From contig CAYLMK010000005.1 of NCBI GenBank assembly GCA_964384945.1, positions 283,210 through 347,209 of the forward strand: a stretch of DNA of 64,000 nucleotides, read 5' to 3'. The position numbers and the translations under genes were made by a program. Of the stretch, positions 42,449 to 51,037 are shown piece by piece. The notes under the pieces are model-generated. The model was not told the origin of the DNA. It did no database searches and saw only the letters and a list, made by a program, of their open reading frames with translations. Source of the stretch: S015-6 sp964384945. Lineage in GTDB: Bacteria > Desulfobacterota > DSWW01. Each line of letters starts with the position of its first letter. The stretch's first letter is position 1.

Positions 42449-43651
42449 ATGGTAGGCTTCGAACTGACGGATACCCAGCGGGAGATTCTCCGGACGGCCC
42501 GTGAATTCGGCAAGAACGTACTCCGGCCCGCCGAGATCGCGCTGGATCAGGTGCCCGTTCCGGACCATGTATTCCAGGGGGAACTCTTCTGGGACGTGCT
42601 CGGGCAGGCCTTCCGGCTCGGCTTCCACAAAATGGGCCTGGCCGAGGCGTTCGGCGGACTGGGACTCGACGCGAGCACGACCGGTATGGTCTGGGAGGAG
42701 CTCGGCCGATACGGAATCGGCTTCGCCGCCTCCCTGCTGCCCGGCGCGGCCGTCCAGCAGCTCATCGCGCTGCTCGCCCCTCAGAACCGGGAACTCGTCG
42801 AACGTTACGTACTGCCCTACGCCCAGGACACGACCGGCCGGAAGATCAGTGCCTGGGGAAGCAGCGAGCCGAACGTAGGCTCTGACGGGAGCAACTACTA
42901 CGACCCCAAGGTCAGACATCACACCACGGCGGTCCGCAAGGGGGACCACTACATCATCAACGGGACCAAATCCAACTTCGTCTCCAACGGCGGAATCGCG
43001 GATGTCTATCTGGTCTTCGCCTGTGCGGACCCCTCGCGGGGTCTCCGCGGGTCCGGAGCCTTCGTCATCCCCGGGGATGCCAAGGGCGTGGCCCGGGAGA
43101 AGGCGATCGACAAGATCGGCCTGCGCACCCTCAACCAGGCGGCCGTGTTCTTCGACGACGTGCAAATCCCGGAACACTACATGATCTTCCCGCCCGGCGA
43201 CGACTACCCCGCGCTCCACAACGCGATCATCACGGTGGGGAACCTGGGCGTGGGCTACCTCGCGGTGGGCCTGATGCGGGCCGCTTACGAGGAGGCCCTT
43301 GCCTACGCGAGGGAACGCGTGCAGTGGGGAAGGCCGATCTTCGAGCACCAGATGATCACGAAGAAGCTCTTCGACGCCTTCGTGGCCATCGAATCGGCCC
43401 GGGCACTGCTCTGGAAGGCGAGCTGGCTGTGCAGGACGAGCTTCCCGGGCGACCTGAAGATGAGCCTCGCCGCCAAGATTTACGCCACGGAGCAAGCGGT
43501 CCGGCACACTTCGGAAATGGTCCAGGTCCTGGGCGGCTACGGAATATCGAGGGAATACCCTCTGGAGAAGTATGCCCGGGACGCGCACCTTCTTCCGATC
43601 ATGGACGGCACGAACGAAACGCTCCTCATCAAGGCCGCCGCACTGCTGTAG
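42449..43651 (+). CDS. Acyl-CoA dehydrogenase with Asp at the usual Glu position
   Basis: A 400-residue acyl-CoA dehydrogenase family flavoprotein with 'SAWGSSEPNVGSDGSNYYD' at the FAD/substrate site, 'YARERVQWGRPIFEHQMITK' and 'QVLGGYGISREYPLEKYARD'. In the C-terminal motif the Glu of YEGT is replaced by Asp ('IMDGTNETLLI'). The residue before this motif, together with the N-terminal loop, decides regiochemistry in cyclohexanecarboxyl-CoA-type dehydrogenases, so a cyclic substrate is possible but not shown. The long open frame upstream overlaps the decarboxylase gene; the ATG at 42449 after AAAGGG is used. Confidence 0.85.
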   Translation: MVGFELTDTQREILRTAREFGKNVLRPAEIALDQVPVPDHVFQGELFWDVLGQAFRLGFHKMGLAEAFGGLGLDASTTGMVWEELGRYGIGFAASLLPGAAVQQLIALLAPQNRELVERYVLPYAQDTTGRKISAWGSSEPNVGSDGSNYYDPKVRHHTTAVRKGDHYIINGTKSNFVSNGGIADVYLVFACADPSRGLRGSGAFVIPGDAKGVAREKAIDKIGLRTLNQAAVFFDDVQIPEHYMIFPPGDDYPALHNAIITVGNLGVGYLAVGLMRAAYEEALAYARERVQWGRPIFEHQMITKKLFDAFVAIESARALLWKASWLCRTSFPGDLKMSLAAKIYATEQAVRHTSEMVQVLGGYGISREYPLEKYARDAHLLPIMDGTNETLLIKAAALL

Positions 43652-43691
43652 CCGCCGTCGGTTTTCGGGCGGGCCGTTCGTCGAGAAGGGA

Positions 43692-44141
43692 CTATTCCTT
43701 TCGGGCCGCTGCGAGCGCGAAGCGCCCCGGCCCCGACTTCTTGAAGGCCCCCCTCTCGTTCTTGTAGAGAAGAATCCTCACGTTCGACTTGAAGCTCTTC
43801 GCCTTGGTCCTGTAATTCTTCCGGTTCAGCAGGGCATCGCAGATCTCGTTCACCCCGAGGGGCTTCTTCGCTTCCCTCAGGATCTCCTCGATCAGGGAAT
43901 TGAGGGATGGCTGGGCGATCCTCTTTCTTCCGGCCGGCCGCCCCGCCTTCCCCTTGCCGCGGCCCCGCGTTCCGAAGGAGGCCCGGATCGAGCCAACGTC
44001 CTTGGAGACGGACGCGAACTGCGCCAGAAGCTCGTTCTGCTTCTTCTCCAAGGCGACCAGGTCCTTCTTCAGCGCAAGAAGCTCCTTGAGATCCTCCACC
44101 GTGGCGGATTTCAACAAGGTGAGCAGTTCTTTCTTGGCCAT
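43692..44141 (-). CDS. HARE-HTH-like protein with AT-hook-like linker
   Basis: A 149-residue basic protein. An N-terminal coiled-coil (about residues 10-45, 'LKELLALKKDLVALEKKQNE') is followed by a Gly/Arg-rich linker with a GRP core ('GRGKGKAGRPAGRKR') and a C-terminal winged helix ('SLIEEILREAKKPLGVNEIC', 'SNVRILLYKNERGAFKKSGP') of the HARE-HTH type. Such proteins bind DNA and may organise the nucleoid or regulate genes. The ATG at 44141 after GAGGAG is preferred to a longer frame. It converges with the dehydrogenase gene, 40 bp away. Confidence 0.72.
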   Translation of the reverse strand: MAKKELLTLLKSATVEDLKELLALKKDLVALEKKQNELLAQFASVSKDVGSIRASFGTRGRGKGKAGRPAGRKRIAQPSLNSLIEEILREAKKPLGVNEICDALLNRKNYRTKAKSFKSNVRILLYKNERGAFKKSGPGRFALAAARKE

Positions 44142-44187
44142 CGTTCGCTCCTCTTCTACCTCTTTTCGGTTGCCTCTCCCGCCTCCT

Positions 44188-44217
44188 ATCATGAACCGGG
44201 CAGCAACATAGTGTCAA
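44188..44217 (-). promoter_or_regulatory. Promoter of the HARE-HTH gene
   Basis: On the minus strand: TTGACA (44217-44212), 18-bp spacer, CATGAT (44193-44188), about 50 bp before the start codon. The -35 box is perfect and the -10 box is weak. Confidence 0.5.
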
Positions 44218-44326
44218 GCCTTTCCTGTTGTTCGCGGCCGGAGCCACTACTGTCAAGAGAGTTCCTCATTTCTCACATCGAATAGGCAGGCCGAACGGCA
44301 GGAAGGCCTCTTTCAGGCGGCCTGTT

Positions 44327-46294
44327 TCATCCGATGATGCAGACCACGTCATCCTTGCTCACGGAGTCTCCGGTGCCGAAACGGATCGCCTTGATCGTGC
44401 CGCTCACCGGGGCCGGAATCGAGTTTTCCATCTTCATCGCCTCCAGGACGAGCACGGTGTCCCCCTCCCGCACCGTGTCCCCGACCTTCACCTCGAGGCG
44501 GGTGATCAATCCCGGCATGGGCGCCCGGAGCGCCGTCCCCTCCACGTCACCCCCCGCGGCCAGCGCCGGCGCCGCCGGCGTCCCTTCGGACGAGGCAACG
44601 GGCTGCACGGAATGGATCACGGGATGCCCCCCTCCCCCTTCTTCCGCAACCCGGACCTCGAAGTACTCGTCATCCACAAAGACCTTGAAGGTGCGCAGAG
44701 GGAGGCCCTTGGGAGGCCCTTTCCGGGCCGCCTTCTTCTCGACCAGTTCCCCTGCCTTGGCCCTCTTGATCAGCTCCTCCTCGGCCCTGACCTCTTCGAG
44801 GGTCCTCGGCCTCACCGACTCCGGGGGCTGCTCGATGCCATACTTCCACTTGAGAAACCGCCTTCCGGTCACCGGATAGAGGGCGCAGATGAGCAGATCG
44901 TCCATGTCCTTGGCCAGCCCGCCGACGTCTTTGGCGACCTTGTCGAGCTCCGGCTCCAGTACGTCCGCCGGCCTGCACGTGATCGGCTTCTCGCCCCGGG
45001 GATATCCTTTGAGGGCCTTCTGTTGCACCTTGGGATCGATCGGCACCGCGGTCTTCCCGTACAGTCCGTAACAGAGGTCCTTCACCTGGTCGGTGATCAT
45101 TTTGTAACGCTCTTGCGCGTCATCGAAGAGCACGTTGTTCACGGTCTGGATCCCGACGATCTGGCTCGTCGGCGTCACGAGCGGGATCTGGCCGAGTTCC
45201 TTCCGGACGCGCGGAAGCTCCTCATAGACCCGACCCAGTTTGTCCAGCGCGTTCATCTCCCGCAACTGGTTCACCAGGTTGGAGAGCATGCCGCCCGGCG
45301 TCTGGTGGAGGAGGACGTTGATGTCGATGATCGACACCTTCGTCGTATCGAGCAGGTGCCTGTACTTGGGCAGGATCTCCTTTTCCAGCACCTCGTTGAT
45401 CTTGGCCAGCAGGCGGATATCGAAACCCGTATCCCGGTTCGTCCCGAGCAGGGTCATCACCAGCGGCTCCACGGCCGGGTGCGAGGAACGGTAGGCAAAG
45501 GGAGACATGCAGGTGTCCACGATGTCCGCGCCCGCTTCGATCGCCTTCAGATGGCTCATCGAGGCCATGCCCGAGGTGAAATGGCTGTGCAGGTGAATCG
45601 GGACCTTCACCGCCTTCTTCAGCGCCTTGACCAGGTCGTAGGCATCGTAGGGGGCGATCAAGCCGGCCATGTCCTTGACGCAGATGCTGTCGGCCCCCAT
45701 CGATTCCAACTCTTTTGCCTTCTTCACGAAATAGTTCAGGTTGTAAACGTCTCCGCCCATCCGGGGCTCGGTCATGCTGTAGCAGATACAGCCCTGAAAA
45801 TGCTTGCCCGCCTCCTGGATCCCCTTGACGACCGTCTCGAAGTTCCGGTAGTCGTTCAGGGCATCAAAGGTCCTGAACACGTCCATACCGTTCGCGGCGG
45901 CCCGGTCCACGAAGGCGCGCGCCACGTCATCCGGGTAGTTTCTGTACCCGACCAGGTTCTGCCCCCGCAGGAGCATCGCGAAGGGCGTTCTCTTGAAGTA
46001 CCGTTTGAGGGTGCGCAGCCTCTCCCAGGGGTCCTCGTTCAGGAACCGGTGCATCGTGTCGAACGTGGCCCCCCCCCAGACCTCGACGGCCCAGAAGCCG
46101 ACTTCGTCCATCATCTCGGCAACCGGGATCATATCCTCGGTGCGGCCCCGGGTGGCGAACAGGGACTGGTGACCGTCCCGGAGGGTCAGGTCCTGGACCT
46201 TGACCGGGTTCTCGGCCTTGGGCCTGTTGCTTCGGTAATCCATTTCGGCGATCTGTACCTGGTCGTGCTTGCTTCCCTGACGTTTCGTAGCCAT
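44327..46294 (-). CDS. Biotin-dependent carboxyltransferase (PycB/OadA type)
   Basis: A 655-residue protein with an N-terminal carboxyltransferase TIM barrel ('LTLRDGHQSLFATRGRTED', metal-binding His pair in 'PIHLHSHFTSGMA'), a conserved central domain, and a C-terminal biotinyl domain with the acceptor Lys in 'EAMKMEN'. It matches pyruvate carboxylase subunit B or oxaloacetate decarboxylase alpha. No biotin carboxylase subunit and no sodium-pump beta subunit lies in the window, so it must work with a partner encoded elsewhere. It is the last gene of the TetR-led operon. The ATG at 46294 is used; the longer frame overlaps the ABM-domain gene. Confidence 0.88.
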   Translation of the reverse strand: MATKRQGSKHDQVQIAEMDYRSNRPKAENPVKVQDLTLRDGHQSLFATRGRTEDMIPVAEMMDEVGFWAVEVWGGATFDTMHRFLNEDPWERLRTLKRYFKRTPFAMLLRGQNLVGYRNYPDDVARAFVDRAAANGMDVFRTFDALNDYRNFETVVKGIQEAGKHFQGCICYSMTEPRMGGDVYNLNYFVKKAKELESMGADSICVKDMAGLIAPYDAYDLVKALKKAVKVPIHLHSHFTSGMASMSHLKAIEAGADIVDTCMSPFAYRSSHPAVEPLVMTLLGTNRDTGFDIRLLAKINEVLEKEILPKYRHLLDTTKVSIIDINVLLHQTPGGMLSNLVNQLREMNALDKLGRVYEELPRVRKELGQIPLVTPTSQIVGIQTVNNVLFDDAQERYKMITDQVKDLCYGLYGKTAVPIDPKVQQKALKGYPRGEKPITCRPADVLEPELDKVAKDVGGLAKDMDDLLICALYPVTGRRFLKWKYGIEQPPESVRPRTLEEVRAEEELIKRAKAGELVEKKAARKGPPKGLPLRTFKVFVDDEYFEVRVAEEGGGGHPVIHSVQPVASSEGTPAAPALAAGGDVEGTALRAPMPGLITRLEVKVGDTVREGDTVLVLEAMKMENSIPAPVSGTIKAIRFGTGDSVSKDDVVCIIG

Positions 46295-46355
46295 CGATCC
46301 GCTCCCGTCCAAATCCCAGAGGCAGTTTCTGTTTGAAGCGCCGCATGAAGCCGGG

Positions 46356-46640
46356 TCAATAGGTATAGATCTCGTAGTGCGTCGTTTCCCCGAGCAAGCG
46401 GTCAATCTTTTCCTGGATCTTCATGCGTTCCTCGCTCGTGAGCCATGCCCGCCACGCCTCCAGGGTCTTCCAATTGCTGATCACAAGCTGCTCCCCGGGG
46501 TTGTCCACCCTCCGGAGCGTCTCACCGGATATGTAGCCCGGCTGGTTGGTCGCGTGGGTCCGAAGCTCCAACAGGAGCGGCATCACCTCGGAGGCCTTGT
46601 GGTCCGGAACAATCCGTTTTACCAGGACCTTGAAACCCAT
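46356..46640 (-). CDS. ABM-domain protein
   Basis: A 94-residue ferredoxin-fold protein of the antibiotic-biosynthesis-monooxygenase (ABM) family: 'KVLVKRIVPDHKASEVMPLL', 'TNQPGYISGETL' and 'VISNWKTLEAWRAWLTSEER'. Members are small oxygen-independent monooxygenases, haem-binding proteins or unassigned stress proteins. It lies between the 76-residue protein and the carboxyltransferase in the same operon. The substrate is unknown. Confidence 0.78.
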   Translation of the reverse strand: MGFKVLVKRIVPDHKASEVMPLLLELRTHATNQPGYISGETLRRVDNPGEQLVISNWKTLEAWRAWLTSEERMKIQEKIDRLLGETTHYEIYTY

Positions 46641-46670
46641 GTGCGTTCTCCTTATCGGTTCGAGTAACCC

Positions 46671-46901
46671 CTACCTCCCCCTGCGGAAGACCCTGAGCTC
46701 CATCAGGTTGCGGAGGCGCATCATTTCCATCCGGCCGATGGCCGCCCATAGAGACCCCTGCGTCTCTACCGGGCGCGGCGCCGTAAGAGAAGGAGCCTGC
46801 GGAACGAAGGCCGTTTCCTTCCGGGACCGTTCCCTCTCCGCGTCGAGGTACCGGATCACCCCTGCGGCGGCCGCCACGATCTTCCTGGGGTTCTTGCCCA
46901 T
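46671..46901 (-). CDS. Small protein of a carboxylase/decarboxylase operon
   Basis: A 76-residue protein beginning 'MGKNPRKIVAAAAGVIRYLD' and ending with an Arg-rich 'RMEMMRLRNLMELRVFRRGR'. The Ala-rich helix followed by a Pro/Ala linker and a basic tail resembles small accessory subunits found beside biotin-dependent carboxylases of anaerobes, although no named family can be given with certainty. GAGGAG precedes the ATG at 46901. It may tether the carboxyltransferase to a partner. It lies 30 bp before the ABM-domain gene. Confidence 0.6.
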   Translation of the reverse strand: MGKNPRKIVAAAAGVIRYLDAERERSRKETAFVPQAPSLTAPRPVETQGSLWAAIGRMEMMRLRNLMELRVFRRGR

Positions 46902-47089
46902 GGATCTGCTCCTCACGGATGCACATGATCAAGGCCGCGACCGGGGCAGCCGCCCGGCCCGGTCCCTTCCCGCACGCGAGGTCCGGGGCTTGCCCGAGCC
47001 ACGCTCACAACGCGCTGACCGGGTTGCCTCAGCCGATCCTCGGACCGGAGCGCGCAAGGACTTCCGCTTCCGAGGGCGGCGGGTCGGCA

Positions 47090-47506
47090 TCAGGCCGGCT
47101 CGAAGGCGAGCACGGCCTTCTCCTCTTCCCCCTCCCTCCGCCGCAGAAACCTTGCGGAAAGGACGGTCCCCACGCGAATCGTGTCCGGCTTCCGCGTGTC
47201 GACGCCCTGGATGCGGGCAACCACCCTCAGCCCCTGATCCACTTCCACGATCCCCAAGCAGTAAGGGTTGTTTCGGTCGAACCCTTCCGCCTTCATGGAG
47301 GGCGGACCCACGGAGATACAAGTGAAGGAGACGAGCTTTCCCTTTCCTCCGACCTCTTCCCAGGCCATCTCGGCCTTGTGGCACTCCGTACAGATCGGCC
47401 TGGGAGGCAGGAAACGGGCGCCGCAGCTCCCGCACCTGGAACCCATCAGTTTCTCTTCCTTGAGATAGGCCTCGTATGAGACATCGTTGATCGGACGAGC
47501 CTCCAC
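47090..47506 (-). CDS. DUF35 OB-fold zinc protein, thiolase partner
   Basis: A 138-residue Zn-ribbon/OB-fold protein. Cys25, Cys28, Cys39 and Cys42 ('CGSCGARF', 'CTEC') form the zinc site, and the C-terminal OB fold follows. DUF35 proteins bind CoA and bridge thiolase and HMG-CoA synthase in archaea, and accompany SCP2-type thiolases in bacteria. The GTG at 47506 lies 5 bases after the thiolase stop with AAGGAGG inside the thiolase's last codons, so the two are translationally coupled. Confidence 0.85.
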   Translation of the reverse strand: MEARPINDVSYEAYLKEEKLMGSRCGSCGARFLPPRPICTECHKAEMAWEEVGGKGKLVSFTCISVGPPSMKAEGFDRNNPYCLGIVEVDQGLRVVARIQGVDTRKPDTIRVGTVLSARFLRRREGEEEKAVLAFEPA

Positions 47507-47511
47507 CTTCT

Positions 47512-48777
47512 CTACCTCCTTTCGAAAATCGTATAGGTGCACGTACCGCCCGTGCCGCCCAGATTGTGGGTGGCGCCGATCCTCAAGTCCTTGATCGGAA
47601 CCTGGCGAGGGCCGGCCTCCTGACGGAGCTGTTTCCAGATCTCGTGCACCTGGGATACGCCGGTGGCCCCGACGGGATGTCCCTTGCATTTGAGTCCCCC
47701 CGAGGTGTTGATCGGCTTGTCGCCGTCCAGCCGGGTTCGCCCCTCCTCGACCATCTTGTACCCCTCTCCCGGCTTGCAGAAGCCCAGGTCCTCCAGGTGG
47801 ATGATCTCCGCAATCGAGAAGCAATCGTGCACCTCGGCGATCTGCACGTCCTTGGGATTGATCCCGGCCATCCCGTATGCCTCGTCGGCCGCCTGCTGCG
47901 TCGCCTCGAAACAGGTCAGGTCCGGCTTGGCATGGAGCCCTTTGCCGCTGCCCTGGCCGAGGCCGATGATGTAAAGCGGCTTGTCCGTAAACTGCCCGGC
48001 CATCTCCTCGGCCACGAGCAGAAGACAGCTCGCCCCGTCGCTGATCGGGCAGCAGTCGAACAGATGCAGGGGCCAGGCGACGGGCGGGTTGGCCCCGGAG
48101 TCGGCCAGAAAGGCCTTCTCGTCCTTCCATCCGGGCACGCTCAGCCCTTTCTCTTTCGCCCTCTTTATCTTTGCCTGCATCAGGTCGCGAATCGAGGCCT
48201 TGTACTGCGCCTTGGGGTTCAAGGGCGCATTGTTGTGGCTCTTGATCGTCACGTTCATCAGGTGTTCCCGGTTCGCTCCGTACTTCGCGAAGTAGGCGCT
48301 CGCCGTGGCACCGAATACGCCGGGAAAGGTGAACCCGATCTTGCCTTCGTAAGGAGTAGAGCCCAGCGCGAGGCCTTCGGCCACTTCCTCGGTCGTACGC
48401 TTCGACATTTCCTCCACACCCCCCACGAGGACCATGTCGTAGAAGCCGGACGCGATCGCAAACACGCCCTCCCGGATGGCCAGCGCGCTCGATGCGCATG
48501 CCCCCTCGGTCCTCGTGGCCGGTTTCGGCACGTGCCCGATGACGTCGGCGATGAGAGGACCCCAATGTCCCTGATGGACGAAGAAATCGTTGGTGAAATT
48601 CCCCAGATACAGGGCATCGATGTCCTTGGGATCGACACCCTTGTCGACCGAGGCGAGGGTCTCGCGGTACGCCTCGACAAAGAGGTCCTTGGAATCTCTG
48701 TCGCTGAACATGCCGAACTTCGACATGCCCGAACCGACCACGGCCACTCCCCTGCCCAGTCTTCTGCGCCTTTTCAT
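47512..48777 (-). CDS. SCP2-type thiolase
   Basis: A 421-residue thiolase of the SCP2-thiolase / lipid-transfer-protein group. The nucleophilic Cys94 is in 'TEGACASSALAI', the 'VHDCFSIAE' block carries the usual His, and the C-terminal GHPVGATG supplies the second His. It should cleave or condense a beta-ketoacyl-CoA, with the DUF35 protein encoded directly after it as obligate partner. It lies 20 bp downstream of an SDR that could make the beta-keto substrate. The chain length preference is unknown. Confidence 0.88.
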   Translation of the reverse strand: MKRRRRLGRGVAVVGSGMSKFGMFSDRDSKDLFVEAYRETLASVDKGVDPKDIDALYLGNFTNDFFVHQGHWGPLIADVIGHVPKPATRTEGACASSALAIREGVFAIASGFYDMVLVGGVEEMSKRTTEEVAEGLALGSTPYEGKIGFTFPGVFGATASAYFAKYGANREHLMNVTIKSHNNAPLNPKAQYKASIRDLMQAKIKRAKEKGLSVPGWKDEKAFLADSGANPPVAWPLHLFDCCPISDGASCLLLVAEEMAGQFTDKPLYIIGLGQGSGKGLHAKPDLTCFEATQQAADEAYGMAGINPKDVQIAEVHDCFSIAEIIHLEDLGFCKPGEGYKMVEEGRTRLDGDKPINTSGGLKCKGHPVGATGVSQVHEIWKQLRQEAGPRQVPIKDLRIGATHNLGGTGGTCTYTIFERR

Positions 48778-48796
48778 GGCTGACCTCCTTTACCCT

Positions 48797-49618
48797 CTAC
48801 CATCCGCCGGTAACCTCGAGGCACTGGCCCGAAACATAGTCCGAGAGCCGCGAGGCCAGAAACAGCAGCGGCCCTGCCGCCTCATCCGTGGTCCCGGCCC
48901 TTCCCATGGGAATCATCATCTTCATGGCATCGCGCATGGCCGCCGGGATGCCCAGGGCGACCTCCTTGCCGGCCCGCTCCGTGGTCTGACCGGCCTCCTT
49001 CTCGCGGGTCAGGCGGGTGTCGATCCAGCCGTAGGCCACTGCGTTCACCTGCACGTTGAAGGCTCCCCACTCCTTGGCCAGGGTTCGGGTCAGGCCCACG
49101 ATCCCGGCCTTGCCCGAAGAATAGTTGGCCTGCCCGGGATTGCCCCGCGTACCGGACGTAGACGAAATGTTGATGATCTTTCGATTCACCACCCTGCCCT
49201 CCAGTTTCTCCTGCTTGGCCACGTCCCGCATGTAGGGCGCCGCGGCCCGAATGAGGCGAAAGGGGGCCGTCAGGTGGATGGCGAGCATGGCGTCCCATTG
49301 CTGATCGGTCATCTTGTGGGCCACCGCATCCCACGTGTATCCGGCATTGTTGACCAGGATGTGAAGCCCTCCCCAGGTATCCACGGCCTTTTTGACGACC
49401 TTCCCCGGGAATGCGGAGTCGGTCACATCCCCGGCAACCACGACCGCCTCGCCGCCCGCGGCCCGGATCTCACTGGCCGTTTCCTCCGCCGGTTCCGGAT
49501 CCAGGTCGCTCACCACGACCCTCGCTCCCTCTGCACCGAACAAAAGGGCCGCCGCCTTGCCGATCCCCCGGCCCGAACCTGTAAGGATCGCCACCCTGTC
49601 TTGAAGCATCTTTTCCAT
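48797..49618 (-). CDS. SDR family oxidoreductase (3-hydroxyacyl-CoA dehydrogenase-like)
   Basis: A 273-residue SDR with 'LTGSGRGIGKAAAL', an Asp-based NAD-preferring 'VVSDLD' loop after the second strand, 'VNNAGYTWD', 'NISSTSGTRG', and the catalytic 'YSSGKAGIVG'. The C-terminal end 'LEVTGGW' is typical of FabG/3-hydroxyacyl dehydrogenases. Together with the thiolase encoded next, it forms the last two steps of a beta-oxidation round (inference). The gene starts 22 bp after the TetR stop. Confidence 0.86.
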   Translation of the reverse strand: MEKMLQDRVAILTGSGRGIGKAAALLFGAEGARVVVSDLDPEPAEETASEIRAAGGEAVVVAGDVTDSAFPGKVVKKAVDTWGGLHILVNNAGYTWDAVAHKMTDQQWDAMLAIHLTAPFRLIRAAAPYMRDVAKQEKLEGRVVNRKIINISSTSGTRGNPGQANYSSGKAGIVGLTRTLAKEWGAFNVQVNAVAYGWIDTRLTREKEAGQTTERAGKEVALGIPAAMRDAMKMMIPMGRAGTTDEAAGPLLFLASRLSDYVSGQCLEVTGGW

Positions 49619-49639
49619 GTTCCTTCTCCTTTCGCTGCG

Positions 49640-50272
49640 CTATGGTTCCACGGACCGGGTCTGAATCGCCCGGAACACCAGCTCACAGAGCCTCTTCGTG
49701 CTGGCATCCACGTCGAAGGGTTCCTCTTTCAGCGCCCAATGCAGCGCGGTCTGCTCGATCCCGCCGAAGATCAGGTTCCGGACCATGTCGATGTCGGCAT
49801 CCGGGCGGATGCTGCCCTCCTCGATCCCCTCCCGGAGAAGTCCCGTCAGGTCTTCGTGGTACCGCCGTATCAGGTCGTGTGCATGGCTCTCATAGAACCC
49901 GGGATCCTGCCGGATCTCGAGAATCAGGAAACGAGCGATGAAACGCCTTCTCTTCCAGGTGTAGAAGTGGGACCAGACGAACTTACGGATGCGGTTGAGC
50001 GCGCCTTCAATCCCCCGGAGCTGAAGCTCGAGGAAGTCGAGGTAGATCTCGATGTCCCGCTCGAGAAGGGCGAAGACGAGGTCCCGTTTGGTCCGAAAAA
50101 CCTCGAACAGGGTCCCCTCGGGCACCCCGGCTGCCTCGGCGATCTGGGCCGTGGTGGCCCCCTGGTAGCCCTTTGCCTCGAAAAGGACGCGGGCCACATC
50201 CAGGATCCTCTCCCGGCGTTCCTCGGGCTGCTGCCTCTTGTTCTCTTTCAGCCTGATGGCTCCGGCCTCCAT
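49640..50272 (-). CDS. TetR/AcrR family regulator
   Basis: A 210-residue regulator. The N-terminal helix-turn-helix covers about residues 18-65 ('RERILDVARVLFEAKGYQGA', 'TTAQIAEAAGVPEGTLFEVF'), followed by an all-helical ligand domain. It is the first gene of the SDR-thiolase-DUF35-carboxyltransferase operon and lies directly behind a promoter that contains a CATTG/CAATG dyad, so autoregulation in response to an acyl-CoA is likely, as for FadR-type TetR proteins. Confidence 0.87.
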   Translation of the reverse strand: MEAGAIRLKENKRQQPEERRERILDVARVLFEAKGYQGATTAQIAEAAGVPEGTLFEVFRTKRDLVFALLERDIEIYLDFLELQLRGIEGALNRIRKFVWSHFYTWKRRRFIARFLILEIRQDPGFYESHAHDLIRRYHEDLTGLLREGIEEGSIRPDADIDMVRNLIFGGIEQTALHWALKEEPFDVDASTKRLCELVFRAIQTRSVEP

Positions 50273-50356
50273 TGTGGGCAGGATGAGCGAGTGACACTCG
50301 GAATGGCGCCGCCAGGCCTTTCAGCGGGCCAAGAATATCGTCCTGGGAAGCGGAGA

Positions 50357-50387
50357 AGTTTACCTATTTCATTGGCGAGAGTCAATG
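50357..50387 (-). promoter_or_regulatory. Promoter and operator-like dyad of the TetR operon
   Basis: On the minus strand: TTGACT (50385-50380), 17-bp spacer, TAAACT (50362-50357). The inverted repeat CATTG-N8-CAATG (50370-50387) overlaps the -35 box, a common arrangement for TetR autorepression. Confidence 0.58.
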
Positions 50388-50458
50388 CTTGGGCCACGAG
50401 AAGAGATCTTCGAGTGTCGCTCGGCTTCGCCCCCCATATCCCGGCATCTCCTCCCCCC

Positions 50459-51037
50459 TCAGCCGTTCCCCCTCGCCATCTGCCCCGCGAGCTTCACGAC
50501 GCTGCGGGCCGCAGCCCTCGCCTCCTCGAGGGCCGTGAAGATGGGCGTCATGCCGGGCCCTTCCTTCACATCCCCGATCCCCCTTCCGTAGCCTGCCGCG
50601 AATCCGGCCACGACCATCCCGTGTATGCTGAAGTAGCTCGTCATCAGGCTCAATACCTGTCCCACGCCGACTCTCCGGGCCGTGATGATCGGCGCGGCGA
50701 CCTTCCGGGCGAGCCTCAGGGTCCAGAGGCAGGCATAGGTCCGGTCCATGAATATCTTGGCCTGGGCGCTCACGTTGAGCATGTACACAGGCGTGCCCAG
50801 CAGGATGCCGTCGGCCCGGTCCAGTTGCTCGTAGATAGGGTGCATGTCGTCCTTCACCTTGCAGGCCCCGGTCTCCAGACAGGCGTCGCAGGCGTCGCAG
50901 GGCAGGATCTTCTTGCCCGCAAAAAGCACCAGTTCGGTCTCGGCGCCCATCTCGGCCGCCTGCGCGAGGGCCTCGCGCATCATGATCTCGGTGTTTCCCT
51001 GCTTGCGGGGACTGCAAACGATGCCCAGAATCCTCAT
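50459..51037 (-). CDS. NADPH-dependent FMN reductase / flavodoxin-like protein
   Basis: A 192-residue flavodoxin-fold protein of the iron-sulfur flavoprotein type. 'GIVCSPRKQGNTEIMMREAL' binds FMN phosphate, and the compact cysteine motif 'CDACDACLETGAC' matches the [4Fe-4S] site of archaeal/anaerobe Isf proteins. It would transfer electrons between ferredoxin and other carriers or O2 species. AAGGAGG lies before the ATG at 51037. It is a single gene on the minus strand, upstream of the TetR operon. Confidence 0.82.
   Translation of the reverse strand: MRILGIVCSPRKQGNTEIMMREALAQAAEMGAETELVLFAGKKILPCDACDACLETGACKVKDDMHPIYEQLDRADGILLGTPVYMLNVSAQAKIFMDRTYACLWTLRLARKVAAPIITARRVGVGQVLSLMTSYFSIHGMVVAGFAAGYGRGIGDVKEGPGMTPIFTALEEARAAARSVVKLAGQMARGNG

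Noticed and set aside
44228..46336. 700-codon plus-strand frame opposite the carboxyltransferase gene
   Set aside because: Shadow of a GC-rich gene: no recognisable domain, while the minus strand has catalytic His and biotin motifs.
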